NCBI GenBank assembly: GCA_964493945.1
Contig: CAZBQG010000051.1
Span: 1 to 19,598 of the forward strand
Reading direction: 5' to 3'
Source: CAZBQG01 sp964493945
Lineage (GTDB): Bacteria; Pseudomonadota; Alphaproteobacteria; Rhodospirillales; UBA2165
DNA: 19,598 nt
Shown: positions 7,129 through 13,456 of the stretch, piece after piece
Numbering within the stretch: position 1 is the stretch's first letter
How the letters are laid out: each line of letters starts with the position of its first letter
Made by a program: the position numbers and the translations under genes
The notes under the pieces: generated by a model
Told to the model about the DNA's origin: nothing
The model's database searches: none
What the model saw: the letters and a program-made list of their open reading frames with translations, nothing else

Positions 7129-8184
7129 ATGCCACAGACCGCTAGCACCAATTCCAATTTGGACACGCTCTGGTATACGCGCTGCCCGGTACCGACGGCG
7201 GCCAGTCTGGCCATCGATCTCGGCCTGCTCGACGAGGAATTCGCCGCCGATGGGATAACCATTCAATCTTTGCAGGCCTCGGGGGAGCAGACGGTCAGGG
7301 AATCTCATTTTGACCACACGCAAGACAATTCCTTTCGCCAGGGCGGCAATATTCCGCCCATCTGGACGCGGGCCAGGGGTGGAGACATGCGGCTGATCGG
7401 CCTCACCTGGGTCGACGAATATGCGGCGATCATCACCCTGCCGGGTTCTGGCATCGAAGGGGTCGAGGACCTGAGCGGCAGACGGCTGGGCATGGGGTGC
7501 CGGATTAACGATCAGATCGATTTCTTCAAGGCCATGGCCCTGCGCACCATCCAGGCCGCCCTGTCCACCGAGGCGATGACCGAAAGCGACGTGGACCTGA
7601 TTGAAATCCCAGTGAACGAGACCTATGTGGGGACCGAAAATAAATCCCATTCCGGAACGCTATGGAGCGGCGGCCGGCGGGCCAGGCGCCAACAGCAAGA
7701 AGCCTTCGCCTTGATCCGGGGCGAGGTGGATGCGATCTATACCTCCGGTGCCATGGGGGCCAATCTTGCCGGCTTTCTGGGGGCCCACGAGGTGATCGAG
7801 ATCGGCCACCACCCGGACCGCGCCCTGCGTCACAACAACCAGACGCCGGCGGCACTTACCGTGAGCGGCACCTTGACCGACGAGCGGCCCGACCTGGCCG
7901 CCCGGTTCGTCGGCTGCATCGTCAAGGCGGCCGGCTGGGCCGAGACCCATCACCGCGAAGTCCGGCGCACGGTGGCCGACGATGTGGGCACGGCCAGCGA
8001 ATGGATCGACGCGGCCCACGGCACGGAGTTCCATACGCACCTCATGCCCGGCCTGGATGAAGCCTGTATGAACGGCATTCAGTCGCAGATAGATTTCCTC
8101 CACGAGCACGGCTTCATCGAGGATGAATTCGACGCTTTGCAGTGGATAGACCGCCGGCCGCTTGAGGCCAACGGGCTTGCCTGA
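7129..8184 (+). CDS. DszB-like sulfinate desulfinase / NMT1-superfamily protein
   Basis: This 351-residue protein resembles DszB, the 2'-hydroxybiphenyl-2-sulfinate desulfinase of the 4S sulfur pathway, which shares its fold with periplasmic NMT1/ThiY binding proteins. DszB uses Cys27, His60 and Arg70. Here the same elements appear as C19 in Y-T-R-C-P-V-P, H60 in S-H-F-D-H, and R70 in S-F-R-Q-G-G-N-I-P-P, with the His-to-Arg spacing exactly kept. The C-terminal L-M-P-G-L-D-x-A and I-D-F-L-H-E-H-G-F-I also match. There is no signal peptide, which favours a cytoplasmic enzyme over a transporter binding protein. The start is the ATG at 7129, with GGGGGA seven bases before it; a TTG at 7114 is less likely. 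A sulfinate substrate is inference; the family may do other C-S or C-C bond chemistry. Confidence 0.7.
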   Translation: MPQTASTNSNLDTLWYTRCPVPTAASLAIDLGLLDEEFAADGITIQSLQASGEQTVRESHFDHTQDNSFRQGGNIPPIWTRARGGDMRLIGLTWVDEYAAIITLPGSGIEGVEDLSGRRLGMGCRINDQIDFFKAMALRTIQAALSTEAMTESDVDLIEIPVNETYVGTENKSHSGTLWSGGRRARRQQQEAFALIRGEVDAIYTSGAMGANLAGFLGAHEVIEIGHHPDRALRHNNQTPAALTVSGTLTDERPDLAARFVGCIVKAAGWAETHHREVRRTVADDVGTASEWIDAAHGTEFHTHLMPGLDEACMNGIQSQIDFLHEHGFIEDEFDALQWIDRRPLEANGLA

Positions 8185-8191
8185 CGGCTTT

Positions 8192-8242
8192 GGGAGTGGA
8201 AAGGGTTGGGGGCAAGCCCCCCTTCCCCCTCCAAACCACTCC
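8192..8242 (+). terminator. Nested hairpin after the desulfinase gene
   Basis: The outer arms GGAGTGG (8193-8199) and CCACTCC (8236-8242) enclose a strong inner stem, GGGGG-CAAG-CCCCC at 8208-8221. It lies just after the TGA at 8182-8184. No run of T follows, so it is a weak intrinsic terminator at best, but it probably separates the benzoate operon from the next gene or stabilises the mRNA end. Confidence 0.45.
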
Positions 8243-8298
8243 TGAAATAAGCTAAAACACTCCCCTACTCCTTCACAGCCAAACAAGGGAGCCACCCC

Positions 8299-9132
8299 AT
8301 GCCCGTTTCCCAGCCAGACCCTTCGCTGTTTGACGCCTACGCCCCGGCCAAGATCGCCGAGCGGATCGAGGCCGTGGGGCTTTCCAAGGCCGCCATGGGC
8401 ATTGTTCCCATCCTGACCCCGAGCATCCTAGCCGGCGCATTCATTTCATTCGGCGCCATGTTCTATTCCGTCACCATCACCAATAGCGGGTTGGGGCTGG
8501 GCACGGGGCGGTTTGTCGGCGGGCTGTCCTTTTGCCTGGGGCTGATCCTGGTGGTCGTCGGCGGGCCGAATTGCTTACCGGCAACGTGCTGATCATCATG
8601 GGATGCGCCGATGGGAAAGTTACCTCCGGTGCCTTGTTGCGCAATTGGAGCCTGGTTTATCTGGGCAATCTTTTGGGCGCCCTGGCCATGGCGTGTGCGG
8701 CCTATTGGTCTGGCTTCATGCATCTGGGGGGCGACGCCGTCGGGGGCACCGCCGTCAAGATCGCGGCGGGCAAGGTGGAACTGAGCTTTGCCACCGTTTT
8801 CATCCGTGGCGCTCTTTGCAATGCGCTGGTCTGTCTCGCCCTGTGGCTTTGTTTCGCGGCTCATTCGGTCACCGATAAGATTCTGGCCATCATTTTCCCC
8901 ATCACCGCCTTCGTGGCGCTTGGCTTCGAGCACTCGGTGGCCAATATGTATTTTATTCCCGTCGGCATGCTGGCCGCCCTGGACCCGGGGCTGGCGGGCG
9001 GCGCCTCGGCCGACCTTAACGTTATGGCTGGTGGGTAATCTGGTTCCGGTGACGCTGGGTAATATCGTCGGCGGCGGGCTCTTTGTGGCGCTCAGCTATT
9101 ATTTGGTCTATCTTCGAAGCCGGGAGAATTGA
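8299..9132 (+). pseudogene. Formate/nitrite transporter (FNT) family channel, two frameshifts
   Basis: This is a FocA/NirC-type anion channel of the inner membrane with six predicted membrane helices, about 278 residues if the frames are joined. It is recognised by the N-terminal amphipathic stretch followed by L-A-G-A-F-I-S-F-G-A-M-F, A-E-L-L-T-G-N, L-R-N-W-S-L-V-Y-L-G-N-L-L-G-A, and the pore histidine block G-F-E-H-S-V-A-N-M-Y-F-I-P. The ending is N-L-V-P-V-T-L-G-N-I-V-G-G. Frame one ends at 8592. Restoring one G in the GGG run near 8563-8566 gives V-G-G-A-E-L-L-T-G-N and continues. A second break near 9024-9026 (one extra base before W-L-V-G-N-L) is needed to reach the end. The substrate could be formate, nitrite, hydrosulfide or another small anion. 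The start ATG 8299 has AGGGAG upstream. The breaks are either decay or homopolymer errors. Confidence 0.87.
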
Positions 9133-9183
9133 TACACTCCCGGTGAATAAAAAAAGAAGCTGCACAGCCTAGGGAGAAACACC

Positions 9184-10302
9184 ATGAGATATTTCGCCAG
9201 ACTTTCACTTCTCGGTCTGGCCGCCATCCTGGCTGCCCTGAGTTTTGCCGCCACACCGGCCAGGGCCGGTTTTTATGACGGCAAATCTATCACCGTGCTG
9301 ATTGGCTATGGGGCTGGCAGCGGCATCACGCTGACGGCCCGCAACTTTTCCAAATTCTGGAAGCCCAACATTTCGGGCAACCCCAATCTAATCATCAAGA
9401 ACATGCCGGGCGGCGGCGCGTTGAAGGCGCAGAACTTCTTTTACGAAAAAGCCAGGCGCGACGGGCTGACCCTCATCTGGGGGCCGACGGCCTGGGTCGG
9501 GCGCTTGATCGGTGCGCCGGGCGTGCGCGCCAAATATGAGGAATACGAAGTCATCGGTTCCTTCAAGAACGAATATATCACCTATATCCGCCGCGAGTTG
9601 AAGCCCGGCCTGACCCTGACCAAAGCGACCGATCTGGTTAAATCCGGCCATATGGTCAAGTTGGGCTGCACCCGGCCATCCAGCAATCTTTGCATCCTGC
9701 ACCGACTGGGCTTCGATATTTTGGGCATCAAGCACCGCCTGGTGGCCGGATTCCGGAGCACGCCCAAGACCATGCATGCCATTTTGCAAGGCGAGGTGGA
9801 CAGCCACACGACGCCCGGGCGCACCTTCCGAGCCGTCGTCGAGCCCGGCTTAAAAAAGGGAAACAAGGGCTTGGGGCTTTATTACTATCCCATCCTGGAC
9901 AAATCGGGAAAACCGATAAAGAACGCGGATTTCCCCAATATGCCGAGCTTTACGGACGTCTATAAGGAGCTCAATGGCGGCAAGATGCCCTCAGGGGTCA
10001 AATGGGAGGCGGTGAAGATGATCAACAACGTCATCTCCCAGTTCAATTCGGCCGCCTATGCGCCGCCGGGCACGCCGCCCGAGGCCCTGGCCGAATTGCG
10101 GTCCAGCTTCCGCAAGACCATGACCACCAAGGGCTACCCCGAGTTTCACCGCAAGGCCATGATGGTCGGGCTGAAACCGACGGCGCTGGCCGATCACCAG
10201 GAATTCCTCGCCACATTCCTGAAGTCCGATCCCGGACTGGTGGCACTGCTCGCAAAATACGGCAAGCGCAAGAAGCGCAAACGGGGCAAAAAAGGCAAGT
10301 AA
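9184..10302 (+). CDS. Orphan TctC-type periplasmic solute-binding protein
   Basis: This is a 372-residue extracytoplasmic binding protein of the Bug/TctC family, which captures carboxylates for tripartite tricarboxylate transporters. A Sec signal peptide ends at A-R-A (28) before G-F-Y-D-G-K. The mature protein shows I-T-V-L-I-G-Y-G-A-G-S-G, N-M-P-G-G-G-A-L-K-A-Q-N-F-F-Y and Y-A-P-P-G-T-P-P-E, all characteristic. Start ATG 9184 is preceded by AGGGAG at good spacing. No TctA or TctB membrane partner is nearby, which is common for Bug proteins. It is unusual in ending with a strongly basic tail, K-R-K-K-R-K-R-G-K-K-G-K, which could bind the membrane or nucleic acid, or could be a local low-complexity expansion. 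The ligand is unknown; an aromatic acid would fit the context. Confidence 0.87.
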   Translation: MRYFARLSLLGLAAILAALSFAATPARAGFYDGKSITVLIGYGAGSGITLTARNFSKFWKPNISGNPNLIIKNMPGGGALKAQNFFYEKARRDGLTLIWGPTAWVGRLIGAPGVRAKYEEYEVIGSFKNEYITYIRRELKPGLTLTKATDLVKSGHMVKLGCTRPSSNLCILHRLGFDILGIKHRLVAGFRSTPKTMHAILQGEVDSHTTPGRTFRAVVEPGLKKGNKGLGLYYYPILDKSGKPIKNADFPNMPSFTDVYKELNGGKMPSGVKWEAVKMINNVISQFNSAAYAPPGTPPEALAELRSSFRKTMTTKGYPEFHRKAMMVGLKPTALADHQEFLATFLKSDPGLVALLAKYGKRKKRKRGKKGK

Positions 10303-10313
10303 TAGAAATCCGG

Positions 10314-10342
10314 TCAGGCAGGCCCGCCACCTGCCCGCCTGA
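10314..10342. terminator. Hairpin between convergent genes
   Basis: TCAGG (10314-10318) pairs with CCTGA (10338-10342), and inside it CAGG (10319-10322) pairs with CCTG (10330-10333) around a seven-base loop. It lies between the ends of the TctC-type gene (plus) and the dodecin gene (minus). It may act in both directions, though neither side has a clear T run. Confidence 0.45.
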
Positions 10343-10344
10343 TC

Positions 10345-10369
10345 AGAGCATTTAAACGGAAAGTGCTCT
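10345..10369. repeat. Perfect 6-bp inverted repeat with 13-base loop
   Basis: AGAGCA (10345-10350) and TGCTCT (10364-10369) flank a loop that contains TTTAAACGGA. It overlaps the final stop of the dodecin gene at 10368-10370. The loop decamer occurs again at 83-92 and 1254-1263. The element probably works with the neighbouring hairpin as a transcript end, or is a copy of a dispersed palindromic repeat. Confidence 0.4.
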
Positions 10370-10580
10370 AACCGTCTTCATATTTGAACGAGATCTTGAT
10401 GCGGATGCGATAAACGCTCACCTAGCCGCCCTGGATTCGCATATCCTGCTCGACCACTTCGGCGATGCGCAGATCGCGCACGTTTTGGCCGGCCCTCTCG
10501 ACCGCGGCGGCGGCGGCTTTTTCCCAGGATTCGTCGCTGGTGCCCACCAGTTCGATGACTTTATAGACGCTCTCACCCAT
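10368..10580 (-). pseudogene. Dodecin family protein with an in-frame TAG
   Basis: Dodecins are about 70-residue proteins that assemble as hollow dodecamers; many store or buffer flavins. The reading frame from ATG 10580 gives V-Y-K-V-I-E-L-V-G-T-S-D-E-S-W-E-K-A, then V-R-D-L-R-I-A-E-V-V-E, clearly this family. At codon 53 (10422-10424) there is a TAG. The same frame then continues V-S-V-Y-R-I-R-I-K-I-S-F-K-Y-E, the expected last strand, to a second TAG at 10368-10370. In relatives this position is usually lysine in a D-G-K-V context, so one substitution explains the stop. Without the last strand the protein should not assemble. The flavin-stacking Trp of classical dodecins is also absent (L-R-I-A-E instead of L-R-W-F-E). 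A good GAGGAG ribosome site lies upstream, and the gene follows the AhpD-like gene by 50 bases. Confidence 0.83.
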
Positions 10581-10630
10581 GACTTTCTCCTCTGGTTTCA
10601 AGTTGGATTTCCCGTCCTCAGATCGTCGTG

Positions 10631-11743
10631 CTAACCTTCCTCCCGGACGCGGTAGAACTCGTTTATGCCGGCCTCTTCGCGGATTTCGGGCGCATCCTGC
10701 CCTTGAGCGGCTGTCGTATAGGGAATGCCAATGGCATCGGCGATGCGCACGAAGCCATGAAAGGCGGTGATGGTCGCCGCTGCATCGACCGTGGCGTCAT
10801 TGCCCAGCGTCTTGGCCAACGCCGCCCTGGCCTGGGTCGCCCTGGCCGCCTTGCGGTTGACCACTGCTTCGGCGAATTGCACCAAAATGTCCGCTTCCGG
10901 GATCTGGGTGCCATCGCTTAGCCCGCCCGTCACGTCTTTTAGGTCCACCTGCTGGTCGCTGATTTGCGTGCTCTCACGGAGCATGTAGGAATGTGCGGTG
11001 GTTCAGTAGGCGCATTCATGAAGCGCCGAGACACGGGCCGCCAGAAGCTCCGATTGCGGCCGGCTGATGGCCCGGATGGTGGTGTCGAACTGATAAACAT
11101 ATTCGCCCGGCAGATAATGGCAATTGGCCAGGTCCCAGTAATCGCGCATGGATTGAGGAACCATGGACAGGCCACGGTAAATGTATCCGGCTTTGGGGCT
11201 TGGATACATGGGACCGTCCTCGTCGACCGTATCGCCGGGCTCGACAATGGGCAACCAGGCGGCTTCTTTTTTCGCACCGGGCGATGAATATCGGCTGGGC
11301 GCGCCGGGGACGGGGCTTGGCAGGGAGCGGTTTTTCACCCCTAGTGCCCGCGTGCAGGTATCCATGATCATGACCATGGCGATGATGCCGACGATCTCCA
11401 CATATTCGCCTTCGGTCATGCCCATCTCCAGGACCGATTGGGTCCAGGACTCAGAAAGCCTGCCTGAATCGGTTACCACCCGGTGGATGAGTTCCACCTG
11501 CGCGCCGCCCAATTCGCCCGTGGCGTCGTGCGTGCCCTCGGCGGCGCCGGGCGACAGGGCGGATTTTATTTTGGTGCAAAAGCTGCATTGGCGTGCTTGG
11601 CGGATTTCGGCGGCGACGGCCAGGCGCTGCACCCCGGTCAGCCAAGTACCCGCCTTGGCGATGCTGTCCCAGGCATCATCATGGGACCGGTCCAGATCCT
11701 TGCGAATTTGGAACTGGCAATCGATGAAAGACTTGATGGCCAC
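10631..11743 (-). CDS. AhpD-like (carboxymuconolactone decarboxylase superfamily) protein, candidate selenoprotein with Sec247
   Basis: This is a 370-residue protein if the TGA at 11003-11005 is read through. The N-terminal part carries a C-S-F-C motif (C53, C56) and helices with V-E-L-I-H-R-V-V-T-D-S-G-R-L, then E-G-E-Y-V-E-I-V-G-I-I. The C-terminal part has the AhpD redox centre R-V-S-A-L-H-E-C-A-Y-[TGA]-T-T-A-H-S-Y-M-L-R. The usual motif is E-C-x-x-C-x3-H, so the TGA stands exactly at the second, peroxide-attacking cysteine (C244-x-x-U247-x3-H251). The same frame runs 123 more codons with typical sequence to TAG at 10631. Selenocysteine variants of AhpD-like proteins are known in marine metagenomes. 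Start GTG 11743 has AGGGGGA four bases upstream. The expected role is thiol or selenol peroxidase or oxidoreductase activity. The alternative is a TGC-to-TGA mutation or error, since other genes here carry stops. No sel genes are in the window. Confidence 0.72.
10969..10983 (-). promoter_or_regulatory. Candidate bacterial SECIS stem-loop downstream of the TGA
   Basis: On the minus strand, TGCTC (10983-10979) pairs perfectly with GAGCA (10973-10969) around the five-base loop CGTGA. The loop begins 24 bases after the TGA and has G at its second position. Bacterial SECIS elements lie inside the coding region within about 16-37 bases of the UGA, with a G in the first two loop bases. The lower stem is imperfect (alternating pairs), so structure support is moderate. 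Confidence 0.45.
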
Positions 11744-11825
11744 GTTTTCCCCCTTCGTTATTCAGTTATAGATTGCTTCCAGTTTATACCACCCGGCCGG
11801 AATAAACACCCATTCTGACGCATGT

Positions 11826-11854
11826 TTGCACCGCGGTAGCGATCTGAGTAATAT
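11826..11854 (+). promoter_or_regulatory. Candidate promoter of the TRAP operon
   Basis: TTGCAC (11826-11831), a 17-base spacer and TAATAT (11849-11854) lie in the divergent gap between the AhpD-like gene and dctP, 63 bases before the dctP start. The -35 matches five of six consensus bases and the -10 four of six. The call rests on motif matching only. Confidence 0.4.
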
Positions 11855-11917
11855 CCCTTCCACGAATTATATGAATAAAACCAAATCTTCATGATCTACC
11901 AACAAGGGGGCTATACA

Positions 11918-12961
11918 ATGAAATCGATTTCTAAATGTGCGTTGATTGCCGCGGTGGGCATGTTGCCCTTTGCCGGTGCGCAGCCGGTTCAGGCGCAAGC
12001 CGCCAAGGTTCTCAAAATCGCCATTTTTACGCCCAAGCCGTCATCCTCGTCGCGCTGGTTTCTGGCCAAGGAAAAATGGATCGCCAAGAAAAGCAAAGGC
12101 AGCCTGAAATTGCAGCTCTTTTTCGGCTCTTCCATGGGGCCCATGCCCAGGCATCATGATCTGGCGCGCACCGGCGTCGCCGACATGTCTTTCTTCCAGC
12201 AAGGTGTGACGCGGGGCCGCTTTCCGCTGACTGAATTGTTCCACACGCCCTATCTGTTCCCGCCGGGAGCCAAGGGTTCCATCACCGGCTCCAAAGTTTC
12301 CGCCGAGGTAATGGATGAATATATCCGCCCGGAACATGAAAAAGTCGGAACCAAGGTTCTGTGGGTGGTGTTCAACCGCCCGTCAGGTGTCTATGACGCC
12401 AAGAAACCGATCCGCACCGTTGCCGACCTCAAGGGGCGGCGCTACCGGGCACCCACGCCCACCGATGTGATCATGATGAAGTCCCTGGGGGCCCTGCCCA
12501 TTGGTATGCCTGCCACCCATATGGCCGAGAGCCTGCAAAAGGGTACCATCGATGGCGTGGTAACGGACCCCATGGGCATCTTCGCCTTCCGGCTGGGAAC
12601 GTTGGTCAAATATTATACCAACACCTTTGTCTCCGCGATCAGCTTCGGGCTGGCGCTCAACCCCAAATCCTATGATGGGCTGTCCAAGGCGCACCGGGCC
12701 TTGTTAGACGAGCTTGGCTCCAAGCAGGCGGGACCGGACATGGCTGCTTTGTCGTGGAACGATTACCCGGTTTATCTGAAATATATGGCCGGGCTCAAAT
12801 TCGAAACCGTCACCATGAAACCCGGCGAAGAAGCCAAGATGCGTGCGGCCGCTGCCAAGGTGGTCGAGGGGCGGATCCAGTCCATGGAGAAGGCCGGCCA
12901 TCCCGCGCGTAAATTTTACAACAAAATCAAGGCGCTATCCGACAAATTCGCTAAGGAATAA
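11918..12961 (+). CDS. dctP: TRAP transporter substrate-binding protein DctP
   Basis: This is a 347-residue periplasmic solute receptor of a tripartite ATP-independent transporter. It has a Sec signal peptide of about 28 residues ending Q-A-Q-A, then K-V-L-K-I-A-I-F. Family features are D-L-A-R-T-G-V-A-D-M, L-K-G-R-R-Y-R-A-P with the arginine that usually holds the substrate carboxylate, and A-E-S-L-Q-K-G-T-I-D-G-V-V-T-D-P. It starts at ATG 11918 with AAGGGGG seven bases upstream; the in-frame ATG at 11891 would place extra polar residues before the signal peptide and is rejected. DctQ follows six bases after the stop. The ligand is not defined; an organic or aromatic acid fits the surrounding catabolic genes. 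Confidence 0.93.
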   Translation: MKSISKCALIAAVGMLPFAGAQPVQAQAAKVLKIAIFTPKPSSSSRWFLAKEKWIAKKSKGSLKLQLFFGSSMGPMPRHHDLARTGVADMSFFQQGVTRGRFPLTELFHTPYLFPPGAKGSITGSKVSAEVMDEYIRPEHEKVGTKVLWVVFNRPSGVYDAKKPIRTVADLKGRRYRAPTPTDVIMMKSLGALPIGMPATHMAESLQKGTIDGVVTDPMGIFAFRLGTLVKYYTNTFVSAISFGLALNPKSYDGLSKAHRALLDELGSKQAGPDMAALSWNDYPVYLKYMAGLKFETVTMKPGEEAKMRAAAAKVVEGRIQSMEKAGHPARKFYNKIKALSDKFAKE

Positions 12962-12967
12962 CGCCCA

Positions 12968-13456
12968 GTGATTCTAGCGGTTATCCATGCGGCGGCGCGG
13001 TTCCTGACCCGCGTCGCCGCCGTCTTTCTCATCTCCATGGTGGCGATCAATATCGCCGATGTGGGGCTGCGCTCCAGTATCAATGCGCCCATATTCGGCA
13101 CCTATGAGATCGTCGAATTGATGCTGGCCGCCGTCGCCTTTCTGGCCATCCCGGAAACATTTTTGCGTGGCGAACACATCACCATCGAATTGATCGATCA
13201 GGTGGTTTCCAAGCGCGTGTCCGAATGGCTCCAGGTGATCGGGACCCTGGCCGCGCTGATTTTCATTACCCTGCTTGCCTACCACATGATCCAGCCGGCG
13301 ATGGATTTTGTCATGCTCAACGAGGTGACGGTGGACCTCCAGATTCCCCTGATCTGGAAGGCGGTCCTGATTTTTATAGGCATCGCAGCTTCGATCATCG
13401 CTGTTGGCGTCGTGTTTATCCGTGAACTTCTCAAACTCGCCAGGTCCAAAACATGA
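12968..13456 (+). CDS. dctQ: TRAP transporter small membrane subunit DctQ
   Basis: This 162-residue inner-membrane protein has four predicted helices (about 10-30, 45-65, 85-108 and 130-152). It shows the DctQ hallmark R-G-E-H-I-T-I-E-L between helices 2 and 3 and an N-terminal N-I-A-D-V-G-L-R. The start is GTG 12968, with AAGGA overlapping the end of dctP as a ribosome site. Its stop overlaps the dctM start by four bases (ATGA), indicating translational coupling. It pairs with DctM to form the transport unit driven by a sodium or proton gradient. Confidence 0.91.
   Translation: MILAVIHAAARFLTRVAAVFLISMVAINIADVGLRSSINAPIFGTYEIVELMLAAVAFLAIPETFLRGEHITIELIDQVVSKRVSEWLQVIGTLAALIFITLLAYHMIQPAMDFVMLNEVTVDLQIPLIWKAVLIFIGIAASIIAVGVVFIRELLKLARSKT

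Noticed and set aside
6745..7650. 301-codon open frame on the minus strand across the CoA-transferase beta and desulfinase genes
   Set aside because: It crosses two well-supported plus-strand genes and has no family features. It is a codon-bias artefact.
8208..8222. G-run hairpin as a riboswitch or small RNA
   Set aside because: The short symmetric GC stem has no conserved riboswitch features. A transcript-end or mRNA-stability role is enough.
10422..10424. TAG in dodecin as pyrrolysine
   Set aside because: The position is a surface lysine-type residue, not catalytic, and nothing in the window suggests a pyrrolysine system. A nonsense change is simpler.
11891..11917. Earlier ATG for dctP
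   Set aside because: It would add nine mostly polar residues before a perfect signal peptide and places the strong AAGGGGG ribosome site inside the gene.
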